Positions 1-7,641 are shown, counted from the stretch's first letter. The stretch is 15,580 bases of DNA from Lachnospiraceae bacterium UBA3801 (GCA_002368685.1 DFEN01000067.1:1-15580), one strand, 5' to 3'. Program-made: numbers and translations. Notes: generated from the letters alone by a model not told the origin.

Positions 1-99
1 TGACTGAGCATCTTCCTTGGTAATTTTAAGTGTGTCAGGGATTGTTACATCCTCTGAAACACTCTCTGTTGCTAAATTGGTAATATTATTTGCATCCAT
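1..99 (-). CDS. Hypothetical protein, N-terminal part only (cut by window edge)
   Basis: A reading frame opens at the ATG at 99-97 on the minus strand and runs off the window after 33 codons. The visible N-terminus begins MDANNITNLATESVSEDVTI and is acidic and polar, with no signal peptide or membrane segment. A good ribosome binding site (AAGGAGA, 107-113) sits 7 nt before the ATG, which supports both the gene and its start. It lies 58 nt downstream of the family-B polymerase gene on the same strand, so the two are probably cotranscribed and belong to the same element. The function cannot be recognised. In elements with such polymerases, neighbours are often replication accessory proteins (terminal protein, single-strand binding protein), but nothing here shows that. 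Confidence 0.6.
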   Translation of the reverse strand, partial: MDANNITNLATESVSEDVTIPDTLKITKEDAQS

Positions 100-157
100 T
101 GTTATGTCTCCTTGTCACTGTATGATGCAGTCAACGTGTCATAGTAGTGTATATGCC

Positions 158-3100
158 TTAAATATCGGCATTTATAAGTTCTTCAAGCTTGCTTTCAATC
201 ATTTCAAGAGGAAGCATATTAGCCTGTCTTTCGGGTCTTCTGGCGTTCTTCCAATCGGAAGGCTTGAACTTTCTATCGGAAGTATTATGTGTATTGATCC
301 ATTCACATTTCTCTTCAACACTTCCCACCTCAAGCATCGGAATTAGTGTGATGCCCCTAAGTTTTTCTCGTCGATGTAACATGATGCAAGAGTTAAGGAC
401 TGCCCATTCCATGTTGCGAGGCTGAGCCCCGGTAGCGTTGAGGTCAAGTTTCAACCAAAAGAGATTCCAGTCCGATTCAGTACGCAGGACATCCGTAAGC
501 TTCTTTTTGTTTCTGTAGATACGAAACTCTTCGATGTTCCTAAAGGGTTCAGTATCAAAGTGAGCAATTTCATATTCCTGACCTTCAACAATCACTCTGT
601 CGGTGGTGAAGCTTCCACGGATGGGCTTACGCTTCATATCATAGTCCATACGGATGTGACGGGTCACAGGCTTAACCACAAAGGGCTTTCCCTGTACGAG
701 ATCCTTAAAGGAAGTCCATTCTTCATCCGTATACTCAACGGTGCCGGTGCGACCAAGAACCTGAGTCATAAGCCAAAGCCTGTCTTCATAAGAGTCGGAT
801 TCAAAACCTGATTTTGTGGAGTTATGAGCGCATACACCGTCATAACCATCACGGTCTTTACAATGAAGAGATACATTTCCTCTGGTGGTAAAGTTGACGA
901 GATCATCCTGATGATGCTTTGCTTCCCACAGTTCAGAATCTCCGTCAGTAAGGAAGATACGGGATGCTTCCATAAACTTTCTCAGACCGTAAAGGTCAAG
1001 GCTTTTCAGAATATGCTCAGGACAGTTAGAGATAAATCCGTCTGTCGTAACAGAGCAGCTCATGTAACCGAGTGACTGAATCTGATTCTGTGCTGCAATG
1101 AGTTCTACCTGTACGATGGAAGTAATCATCATTGCTGAGACAGGATTCGTGATAGCAGAGCAGCCGAGATCTTCCATAAGGTCTTTAAGGGCTGTCCATG
1201 CTGTTTTCTGCACGACATTTTGAGCATTTTTACCGTATCCACTGTTAACCATAGTCTTCAAAATCAGTTCTTCCAAGGATCCTTTGCCTTTGTCATGCTT
1301 AGCAAGGTTACGGTCAACGACAAGCTGCTTAACAGCCATTGCAAGGGATCTGGATTCTTGAGAGAAGTCTTTTACATAGAGGATATTAAGGAAGTAACCT
1401 CTGTCGCAATAAACATGCGCCCCAAGCTTCAGGGCGAGCCATACAAAGGGTCCGGCAACATACACGCCATCCATACCTTCCGATGTGAGAGGATACTGAG
1501 GAATGCCATCCACATTTACCGGAATGCAAGGATATTTCACTGTGTCCGGGAACTCAAAACTGACATATCCAACAAAGGGAGTGATTGGATTGATACCACC
1601 GATCCCAGTAAAGTCTGCAAGGGTTAAGTCTCTGCGGATCACTTCGCTACGGATAGGTTTTTCCCAGTCGATATCCGGTACCAGGCACATTGCTGTTGGA
1701 TAAGCATTCTGTAAGTCGTAGTCGAATGTTTCAAAGGGGAAATATCCGACTTCAGTGCAGATGTTGTAACCACCGTGATATCCTTGAGAGGCAAAATACA
1801 GGATGGTATTTGCATCATTGGATATAGGCTCAAGGCTTGTTGCTTCAACGAAGCCCGGGCAATCAGGAATCTTATAATTACCATGTTTTACTTTTTCGAG
1901 TCCGCGATATACACGATTAAAATCTTCGGTAGACTCGCATTCCAAATACATCATCATTGTCTCCTTCATTACTCCTGCGGTTGCACTTGTTATTGTCACA
2001 GGTAAGGCGTTGTTGTATCCGTACAAAGCCGAAGAATAAAGAAGCGTAATTATGCTATCTGTGGAAGCATATTCCATGAATAGGACAGGATCTTCGGAAA
2101 GAAGGATACACATATATGATTTTATGTCAGAGTCCAAGTCAATTTTCTCAACACCAAGAACCTCACCGAGATCCTTCAACTTCTTCTTTCCGGCAGGCGC
2201 ATGACACATGGTATCGGCTATCGATAAAGAAACCGGATAAACGCTGGTATTGTTTACATTTTTCATACTCCGAGGTGCATATCTTACAGGCTGTAAGGAT
2301 GCAAGCCCTCCTTGAATCTCTTTTAGATAGCGGAGAAGATTCTTTTTTCCATAATAGAGCGCAGAGAGGTCACCCTTACCGGCATGGCAAACGATACAAA
2401 CCTTTATTTTTTCAACAACAAGTGAGAAATCAAGGTAGGTATGGAACCATGCCCAGTCACGATCGCCACGCTTTACACATTTATCAGGCATCTCCTGAAT
2501 TAGTTCACGAGTGAACCCGATATCGGTGCGGAAAACATACTTGCAGTTCTTACGGGCTTCCTGAACATCATCTGTAACAACCTCAACGGGTTTGTTGTTC
2601 TTCCATTCGGTACAGTACTTGTATCTTCGGATTGTACGGATATCGACGGCTTCGTATTTATCAAGGTGATCTAAGATACATCCGAGGGCATCCATCAGAG
2701 AAAGATCCTGCTCACCGTTTTTAAGAAAGACGAACTCAACGAGATCTTCACCGTCAACGAGTGCATACTGCCAAGACAGCATATTACGATCAATAACTTC
2801 ATCACCGGCTTTAATGTTCTGCCATTCAGAGTCATATCCAATCAGTAAACAAGGCATATCCTTCCTTGCTGCCATAAGGCTCGGATACTTAGAGAATGAT
2901 GAAAGAGCAGGAAGGGATTTCTTGTCTTCCTCAGACGAGCCGAGGCAGTCTACCCCCTCGCAAGCTGAGGGGGTCAACTTCGGCTCTGGGTTTCCCATAG
3001 GCAAACTTGACCCCGTATCAGAAGCCCTGTTATTAGGGGGCTTCGGGCAATCGTCCGATGACGACTCTTGGAAATAGTCGTCAATGAAACTGTTCAAATT

Positions 3101-3271
3101 CCGTCTACGGATGTATAAATCGAAGCCTTCTTTATCCTTAATCTGACCGTTGGAACGGTATTGACCAAGGCTGTCTTTGGTCCAGCCTTTGGCTTCAAGC
3201 GGATCTACTGCAGGATAATTAATAACTGTGGGTATAATTTTAGGTTGTAATGCTAAGTTTCCATCTACCAT
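158..3271 (-). CDS. Family-B DNA polymerase, protein-primed/viral-plasmid type, with proofreading exonuclease
   Basis: This 1037-aa protein is a template-dependent DNA polymerase. An N-terminal extension (1-140) contains a Ser/Pro-rich linker (about 70-125). The 3'-5' exonuclease domain follows: Exo I with D147 and E149 (GYDSEW), an Exo II-like H296...D301 segment, and Exo III with Y401 and D405 (YASTD). Polymerase motif A is DLQNAYP (D519, Y524), motif B is KTMVNSGYGK (K672, N676, Y679, G680), and motif C is VTTDGF (D744). Motif C usually reads DTDS; here the first Asp is Thr, but the key second Asp is kept. Phage phi29 polymerase is about 570 aa, so this protein is much longer, with extra sequence at both ends. 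ATG 3271 is preceded by AGGAGGG (3278-3284). Such enzymes replicate phages, linear plasmids and integrated elements, so it probably belongs to a mobile element whose edge lies near 3400. Family assignment is confident; the element type is not. Confidence 0.88.
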   Translation of the reverse strand: MVDGNLALQPKIIPTVINYPAVDPLEAKGWTKDSLGQYRSNGQIKDKEGFDLYIRRRNLNSFIDDYFQESSSDDCPKPPNNRASDTGSSLPMGNPEPKLTPSACEGVDCLGSSEEDKKSLPALSSFSKYPSLMAARKDMPCLLIGYDSEWQNIKAGDEVIDRNMLSWQYALVDGEDLVEFVFLKNGEQDLSLMDALGCILDHLDKYEAVDIRTIRRYKYCTEWKNNKPVEVVTDDVQEARKNCKYVFRTDIGFTRELIQEMPDKCVKRGDRDWAWFHTYLDFSLVVEKIKVCIVCHAGKGDLSALYYGKKNLLRYLKEIQGGLASLQPVRYAPRSMKNVNNTSVYPVSLSIADTMCHAPAGKKKLKDLGEVLGVEKIDLDSDIKSYMCILLSEDPVLFMEYASTDSIITLLYSSALYGYNNALPVTITSATAGVMKETMMMYLECESTEDFNRVYRGLEKVKHGNYKIPDCPGFVEATSLEPISNDANTILYFASQGYHGGYNICTEVGYFPFETFDYDLQNAYPTAMCLVPDIDWEKPIRSEVIRRDLTLADFTGIGGINPITPFVGYVSFEFPDTVKYPCIPVNVDGIPQYPLTSEGMDGVYVAGPFVWLALKLGAHVYCDRGYFLNILYVKDFSQESRSLAMAVKQLVVDRNLAKHDKGKGSLEELILKTMVNSGYGKNAQNVVQKTAWTALKDLMEDLGCSAITNPVSAMMITSIVQVELIAAQNQIQSLGYMSCSVTTDGFISNCPEHILKSLDLYGLRKFMEASRIFLTDGDSELWEAKHHQDDLVNFTTRGNVSLHCKDRDGYDGVCAHNSTKSGFESDSYEDRLWLMTQVLGRTGTVEYTDEEWTSFKDLVQGKPFVVKPVTRHIRMDYDMKRKPIRGSFTTDRVIVEGQEYEIAHFDTEPFRNIEEFRIYRNKKKLTDVLRTESDWNLFWLKLDLNATGAQPRNMEWAVLNSCIMLHRREKLRGITLIPMLEVGSVEEKCEWINTHNTSDRKFKPSDWKNARRPERQANMLPLEMIESKLEELINADI
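2952..3044. repeat. GC-rich palindromic cassette embedded in frame in the polymerase gene
   Basis: About 95 bp inside the polymerase ORF is packed with inverted repeats. An 8-bp perfect stem, ACCCCCTC/GAGGGGGT, lies at 2952-2959/2967-2974. Another 8-bp pair, GGGGTCAA/TTGACCCC, lies at 2970-2977/3007-3014. An inner near-hairpin around TGGG/CCCA is at 2984-3000, and a 7-bp stem GAAGCCC/GGGCTTC is at 3021-3027/3038-3044. The stretch is visibly richer in G and C than its surroundings. It encodes roughly residues 76-108, a Pro/Ser/Gly/Asn-rich linker between the N-terminal extension and Exo I, and does not break the frame. This resembles intragenic palindromic repeat elements that insert in frame in surface loops of bacterial proteins. 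Whether this one is dispersed elsewhere cannot be seen here. Confidence 0.6.
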
Positions 3272-3410
3272 AACGATCCCTCCTGTTCAGCTCGCAGATA
3301 ACAGTTGACTGTTACTTCGACTGTTTTATGGGGATTTCTCCGTGAATAAGCTGTTTTGTTGTAAGTAAATGAGGTAAGAAACACCTTATTACGGGTGTTG
3401 TCCAGATGCG
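3272..3410. other. Junction between the polymerase-bearing segment and the tadA remnant
   Basis: This stretch has no gene on either strand. It holds the ribosome binding site of the polymerase gene, a 16-nt palindrome (3299-3314), a second copy of GACTGTT at 3319-3325, and a 6-bp hairpin AACACC/GGTGTT (3380-3385/3394-3399) just before recognisable tadA sequence begins at about 3411. In the tadA frame a stop codon occurs at 3375-3377, and residues encoded at 3378-3410 do not look like TadA. The homology break is therefore near 3400. No convincing sigma-A promoter is visible on either strand; TTGACT (3305-3310) followed by a poor -10 on the plus strand is the best candidate. The segment is inferred to be the right end of an inserted element. 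Confidence 0.5.
3299..3314. promoter_or_regulatory. Perfect 16-nt palindrome, candidate operator of the polymerase gene
   Basis: TAACAGTTGACTGTTA is a perfect inverted repeat with arms TAACAGT/ACTGTTA around TG. It lies 28 nt upstream of the polymerase ATG and overlaps a TTGACT hexamer. The half-site GACTGTT recurs at 3319-3325, 12 nt further on. This arrangement is typical of a repressor or autoregulator binding site, but no regulator gene is in view and the role is inferred only from symmetry and position. Confidence 0.4.
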
Positions 3411-3785
3411 AATACATGTCATGACGGTAGCTTATCAACTGGACATGCTAACTCAGCCCACGAGATGTTAATGAGACTAGAAACTATGGTGCTTACTGGC
3501 GCGGAACTACCGCTTAGAGCGATAAGACAGCAAATAGCATCAGCGATAGATATAGTGGTTCATTTGGGTAGACTCAGGGACCATTCGAGAAAGGTTCTTG
3601 AAATTAGAGAGGTGATAGGAATGGAGAATGGTGAAATTGTTACACGAGAACTCTATAAGTATGAAGAATCCGGAGATGACGAGGAGGTTGTCGAGGGTGA
3701 GCTTCAGAAAAAGAGAGATCTAATGAATGTGGGAAAGCTAATGAGTGCGGGCCTGATCAGAGTTTATAGAGAGGGTTATCTATAA
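3411..3785 (+). pseudogene. tadA: TadA/CpaF pilus ATPase, C-terminal fragment (5' part missing)
   Basis: The translation contains the conserved C-terminal part of the Tad secretion ATPase. The His-box segment CHDGSLSTGHANS (cytoplasmic ATPase core) is followed by RLETMVL, the ELPLRAIRQQIASAIDIVVH helix and the LRDHSRKVLEIREV strand region. It ends with an acidic tail and TAA at 3783-3785, abutting tadB with no gap. Full-length TadA is about 400 residues; only about 125 remain. Walker A, Walker B and the N-terminal domain are absent, because upstream sequence switches to the oppositely oriented polymerase segment and a stop lies in frame at 3375. The first in-frame ATG (3465) lacks a ribosome binding site, so the fragment is probably not expressed as a working protein. 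TadA would supply ATP-driven force for pilus assembly. The 5' part may lie beyond the left edge of the inserted element, or be lost. Confidence 0.82.
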
Positions 3786-4505
3786 ATGAAGAAGGGGCAG
3801 GATTTATTAATCGCATTTATTAAAACAGCTCTTCTTATTGGTGGAGTTGCATATGTGTTCTATGACAGCATATTTGGTCTGATTCCTGGTGTTATTGCAG
3901 GGACGTATATATATAGAACGGAACTAAAGAATGTGCGTGAGAAAAGACGAAGACGCGTCATGGAATATTTTAAAGATTTAATTACAGCTATGCAGAGCGC
4001 TCTTGAGGCTGGCAATTCTATAGAGAAATCCTTTCTACTTGCCGGACAGGAATTATCAGATATGTATGGCCATAGTAATGAGATGGCCAGGGAAATCAGA
4101 GTTGTTGGTAAAAGGTTAGAACTTAATATCACGTTGGAGGAGGCTTTGCATCAGTTTGCAGATCATTTCTCGATAAGGGAAATGTACGATTTCATAGAGG
4201 TGATTTCAACGATTAAGAATACCGGGGGTAATGCAATACAAATTACACGGGATACAGTTGGGCGAATAGTTGAAGGTATAGAGTTAAATGCTGAGCTTGA
4301 GGTTACAGTCGCTGCCAAAAGATTAGAACAGCAAATAATGACCTTCATGCCTGCTGTGATAATAGTTTTTCTTAGGGTTACAAGTCGTGGGTTTCTGAAT
4401 CCTTTGTATGGAAATATAGTTGGGATACTCATCATGACAGTAGTGCTGGGAATGAATGTATTTGCAGATTATCTAGGAAAGAAAATCGTAGAAATAAATA
4501 TTTAG
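3786..4505 (+). CDS. tadB: TadB-like pilus assembly inner-membrane protein
   Basis: This 239-aa protein is one of the two platform proteins that sit over the TadA hexamer. It has N-terminal membrane segments (about 8-25 and 29-43) followed by a very basic stretch (KNVREKRRRR, 48-57). A type II secretion F (T2SSF) fold comes next (about 60-195, with SALEAGNSIEKSF and the STIKNTGGN...ITRDTVGRI region), then C-terminal membrane segments (about 185-198 and 211-230). The ATG directly follows the tadA stop with no spacer, which implies translational coupling; a weak GAGAGGG lies upstream. The length is on the short side for TadB (about 240-330 aa). Position between tadA and a second T2SSF protein supports TadB over a general secretion F protein. 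Confidence 0.85.
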   Translation: MKKGQDLLIAFIKTALLIGGVAYVFYDSIFGLIPGVIAGTYIYRTELKNVREKRRRRVMEYFKDLITAMQSALEAGNSIEKSFLLAGQELSDMYGHSNEMAREIRVVGKRLELNITLEEALHQFADHFSIREMYDFIEVISTIKNTGGNAIQITRDTVGRIVEGIELNAELEVTVAAKRLEQQIMTFMPAVIIVFLRVTSRGFLNPLYGNIVGILIMTVVLGMNVFADYLGKKIVEINI

Positions 4506-4519
4506 TTAGGGAGGTAATG

Positions 4520-5923
4520 ATGGTTAGGTACATATGTATATGTATTTGCTTGGTCACTCTACTGCTAGCGATGATCAGCAAGAAAAACTATAGCAAATAT
4601 AAGGATGGAGTTATTCCCTTATGGTGGCTTGCAAGGAATATGACTTGTCATACTACTCCGCTGGTTCGGGAAAAAATAAGAGGGTATATCAGACGTATTA
4701 CTCCGTTAAATAAGTATTCTTTAGAGAAGGAAACAGATAGAAAGATAACAAAATATTACTATTACCTGCTGGTGGCTGTGTTAGGATTATCGACTTTAAT
4801 TATATTTCAAGGATTTATGCCTGAGGAGGATGTGAATCCTTATGTAATTGAAAGGCCTGGCGCAGATTCGTCAAAAAGTTATGTTGATTTAGAACTTACA
4901 GATAATAGTAGTAGCACGAAGGAAAGGTTCAGACTAGAGGTTCAGCCCAGAGAGTATACAGAGGATGAATATAGTAAAGCATTGAGTCAGACAAGGACAT
5001 ATATCGATTCGGTGATTTTGGGAAATAATGAAAATAAAGACTATATTACTAAGGATTTGGTTTTTCCTAAAAGAGATAAAGAAACGGGTCTTCGGATAAC
5101 ATGGGAGACCAATATGCTAACAGTTATAAGTAGTGAAGGTGTTGTACATACAAAGGATATTGTTGATCCCATTAATGTGGATATAACTGCCACTATCAGA
5201 GATAACAATCATAAGGATACGTATACAACTACTGTACGGGTAGTTAATGATACAGATATGACAGATTCCGAAAAGGCAAAGGTCGAAATGCTAGAGATTG
5301 AGTCAGATAACAGGTCTAAGGAGGAGTTTGAAATACCTAAAGAGGTTGGCAGCGTTCAAATATCAAGGGATGTAGAAACTAAGGAAGATAGAGAGGTGCT
5401 GATATTTATCTTTGGTTTTTTACTAATACTCATGGTGGCATATTACATATTCTATCGATTGAAGGAGAAGGCGAGACTTAGGGATGAAGAGATAGGAGAT
5501 TCTTATTATGGATTTGTGAATAGGTTGACTATTTTTCTGGGAGCGGGATTTACATTGCAAAGAAGCCTGGCATCGGCAATTAAAAATGAACCATGTGCTT
5601 ATTTAAGTGATGAGGTTGAGTTTTCTTTAAATTCGATAAAGTCGGGGGTGGCCGAGTCAAAGGCATACGCAGATCTGGGTAAAAAGCTGGGACTTGAGGA
5701 ATATAACAGACTAATGGGTTTAATTAGCCAGAATCTTGCTTTTGGAAATTCGAATCTTATAAAACTGTTGGAAACAGAAGTTAAAACCAGTTATTTCCTG
5801 AGAAAGGAAGATGTTAGAAGAAAGGGAGAGCAGGCATCTGAGAAGCTGCTGCTTCCGTCGGCTCTACTAATGCTTTTAGTAATAATAATTGTCATGTACC
5901 CGGCATTTATTGGAATGAACTAA
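4520..5923 (+). CDS. tadC: TadC-like pilus assembly membrane protein with an inserted Ig-like domain
   Basis: This is the second platform protein of the Tad machine. Numbered from ATG 4520 it has 467 aa. It shows TM1 (about 3-20), a basic loop, TM2 (about 78-100), and a polar region with an Ig-like fold resembling atrophied bacterial Ig domains (about 160-245: LRITWETN, VISSEGVVHTKD, VDITATIRDN, TTTVRVVND). After that come TM3 (about 293-313), a T2SSF domain (about 325-440, with FLGAGFTLQRSL) and TM4 (about 445-464). The positive charges after TM1 and TM3 place the Ig domain outside and T2SSF inside. ATG 4517 is also possible, but GGGAGG (4509-4514) is only 2 nt from it and 5 nt from 4520, so 4520 is preferred. 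Typical TadC proteins are about 300 aa and lack an Ig insert. It starts 14 nt after tadB. Confidence 0.8.
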   Translation: MVRYICICICLVTLLLAMISKKNYSKYKDGVIPLWWLARNMTCHTTPLVREKIRGYIRRITPLNKYSLEKETDRKITKYYYYLLVAVLGLSTLIIFQGFMPEEDVNPYVIERPGADSSKSYVDLELTDNSSSTKERFRLEVQPREYTEDEYSKALSQTRTYIDSVILGNNENKDYITKDLVFPKRDKETGLRITWETNMLTVISSEGVVHTKDIVDPINVDITATIRDNNHKDTYTTTVRVVNDTDMTDSEKAKVEMLEIESDNRSKEEFEIPKEVGSVQISRDVETKEDREVLIFIFGFLLILMVAYYIFYRLKEKARLRDEEIGDSYYGFVNRLTIFLGAGFTLQRSLASAIKNEPCAYLSDEVEFSLNSIKSGVAESKAYADLGKKLGLEEYNRLMGLISQNLAFGNSNLIKLLETEVKTSYFLRKEDVRRKGEQASEKLLLPSALLMLLVIIIVMYPAFIGMN

Positions 5924-5951
5924 TTAAAATTAAAAATGGGAGGTAAATGAT

Positions 5952-6149
5952 ATGAGCTATTTATATAACGGTGCAAGAGAATATATAGAAAAAATGAAAA
6001 ATGATAACAGTGGTGTGGCTGTTGTTGAGGTGATACTTATATTGGTTGTCCTGATTGGACTAGTTTTCATCTTTAAAGAACAAGCTATATCACTTGTAAC
6101 AAAGATATGGAATAGCATATCAGATGGATCAAATGCTATTACAGGATAA
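5952..6149 (+). CDS. Flp1-like type IVb pilin (major pilus subunit)
   Basis: This 65-aa protein fits the small Flp pilin class. A charged leader of about 21 residues ends in NDNSG, and a prepilin peptidase would cut after Gly21. The mature protein begins VAVVE, so Glu is at +5, as in class IV pilins. It continues as a hydrophobic helix (VILILVVLIGLVFIF) and a short polar tail. The expected product is about 44 aa, anchored in the membrane until assembled into the pilus by the Tad machine. The ribosome binding site GGGAGG (5938-5943) is 8 nt before the ATG. It lies between tadC and the pseudopilin genes, the usual place for such a gene in clostridial Tad operons. No prepilin peptidase gene is in the window, so the enzyme must be encoded elsewhere. 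Confidence 0.85.
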   Translation: MSYLYNGAREYIEKMKNDNSGVAVVEVILILVVLIGLVFIFKEQAISLVTKIWNSISDGSNAITG

Positions 6150-6186
6150 ATATATACACTAAATGGATAGGGAGGATATTTATAAG

Positions 6187-7641
6187 ATGCGAAATAAAGG
6201 ATATGTAACGGTCTTCGTATCTCTGATGTTAGTAGTAATGATAATCCTTGTTACTGCAACTATGTATATCACTGATATGAGTAGCGCCGAAACCAAAGCC
6301 TTAACTGCCACAAATAGCGCAATGTCTAGTGAATTAGCAAATTATAACAGATTGATATTCGATCGTTATCATATCCTTTTATTAGATAAAACCTATTCAG
6401 GAATGGGTGAAGGGGCAATAGAACAAGGGATAGAAGAATCTCTATCTATTGATTTAGGAGAAGATTATGAGATAGAACAAGTCGAGCTATCTGGAACCTT
6501 AGGAATATTAGATGATGGTTGTGCTGAATTTAAGAGACAGATAAAGGACAACTTTAAATACGAGGTTATGGAATACAGCATCGACAAGATTTTAGAAAAA
6601 ACAGATGGACAGGATGAACCAGTAGATGGTGAAACTGTTGAGGAAATTGATAATAAAGTGAGTAGTGAAGAAAAGGCTATAACTGAGGCGGAAGCAGAAA
6701 AGGAGGAGGACGCTACAGGGGAGAAAAAAGAAGACATCTTTGCTGACCCAGTTGTGGACCCCAGAGATACTCTTAAGGTATACGTTGATGCTGGAATAGC
6801 TAAGATTATTTTGCCGGATGTTTCAGTTCTCAGTGGAAATATAGTTAGAGAAGAGGATATTCCCTCAGCGGGAAGACCAAAAAACAAAGTTGAAGCCATT
6901 CAGACAGATTTTAAAGATCTAGACAGAATGGAAGTGGATAGTACAAAAGGAAACGGGTGGGGAGATTCTCTGCTTACAAATGCAGAGGCAATTATGTATG
7001 CATCGCAGAATTTTAGTTGTTTAACAGATCAAAAATATGATGACACTTATCTGAACCTTGAGATGGAATATATCGTGGGTGGTGAGGATAACGATGGAGC
7101 TAATTACAGTAAGGTGGTAGATGAGATATTGCTTATCAGATTTGGCTGTAATCTGGCCCATATTTTAACTGATACAACCAAAATACAGAAGTGCGATAAA
7201 CTTGCCCTTGCTCTTACAGTGGAATTTCCGCCTGCTCAGCCTTTTGTGAAATATCTGCTGGTTGGATGTTGGGCATACATAGAATCGGTGGCGGACGTGT
7301 ATAGAATGCTGCGAGGTCATAAGATTCCATTCATGAAGGACAGTACAACATGGACTACAGATTTTGAGAGTTTGGCTAATCTAGAGAGTCTGGTTAGTGA
7401 ACCCTCAGATGATGAAAATGGACTGGGTTATAAAGAGTATTTGATGATATTAATGTCGCTTCAAGGAGACAAGATCTATTACAGAATGCTTGATCTAATG
7501 CAGTTAAATGTTACGCAACCGGATATAGAAGGGGGAGATCCTAACTTTAGGATGTCTAACGCCATAACAGCCTTCGGTATAAATTCTGACGTTGGTTATA
7601 AATCGAAGGTTTTCAACATACACGAAGAAATAGGATATTAG
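6187..7641 (+). CDS. DUF5702-like Tad pseudopilin-type protein
   Basis: This 484-aa protein (from ATG 6187) begins MRNKGYVTVFVSLM, followed by a long hydrophobic helix. Next is the segment NSAMSSELANYNRLIFDRYHILLLD, split here as NSAMSSELANYN and RLIFDRYHILLLD, that marks the DUF5702 family of TadE/G-like proteins. An acidic Glu/Lys-rich linker (about 135-190) separates it from a C-terminal part with predicted mixed fold and hydrophobic patches. The N-terminus copies the pilin cleavage arrangement (Gly5, then hydrophobic), but position +5 is Phe instead of Glu. The start at 6187 is chosen because AGGGAGG (6169-6175) precedes it by 11 nt; an earlier in-frame ATG at 6163 has no ribosome binding site and would add a polar leader. 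A role as minor or tip pseudopilin is inferred from family and operon position; the biochemical function is unknown. Confidence 0.72.
   Translation: MRNKGYVTVFVSLMLVVMIILVTATMYITDMSSAETKALTATNSAMSSELANYNRLIFDRYHILLLDKTYSGMGEGAIEQGIEESLSIDLGEDYEIEQVELSGTLGILDDGCAEFKRQIKDNFKYEVMEYSIDKILEKTDGQDEPVDGETVEEIDNKVSSEEKAITEAEAEKEEDATGEKKEDIFADPVVDPRDTLKVYVDAGIAKIILPDVSVLSGNIVREEDIPSAGRPKNKVEAIQTDFKDLDRMEVDSTKGNGWGDSLLTNAEAIMYASQNFSCLTDQKYDDTYLNLEMEYIVGGEDNDGANYSKVVDEILLIRFGCNLAHILTDTTKIQKCDKLALALTVEFPPAQPFVKYLLVGCWAYIESVADVYRMLRGHKIPFMKDSTTWTTDFESLANLESLVSEPSDDENGLGYKEYLMILMSLQGDKIYYRMLDLMQLNVTQPDIEGGDPNFRMSNAITAFGINSDVGYKSKVFNIHEEIGY

Noticed and set aside
2116..2514. 132-codon plus-strand reading frame inside the polymerase gene
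   Set aside because: It is antisense to a clearly conserved exonuclease domain, with no ribosome binding site or recognisable protein features.
2952..3044. CRISPR array or transcription terminator at the palindromic region
   Set aside because: There are no regularly spaced identical repeats and no T-runs, and the reading frame continues through it.
158..3271. Assignment of the polymerase to pipolins (piPolB)
   Set aside because: The exonuclease and family-B motifs fit several protein-primed-type groups. No pipolin hallmark gene is in view, and the distinguishing alignment cannot be done by eye.
6163..6186. ATG 6163 as start of the DUF5702-like gene
   Set aside because: There is no ribosome binding site before it. 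AGGGAGG lies between it and ATG 6187, and the later start gives the pilin-like N-terminus.
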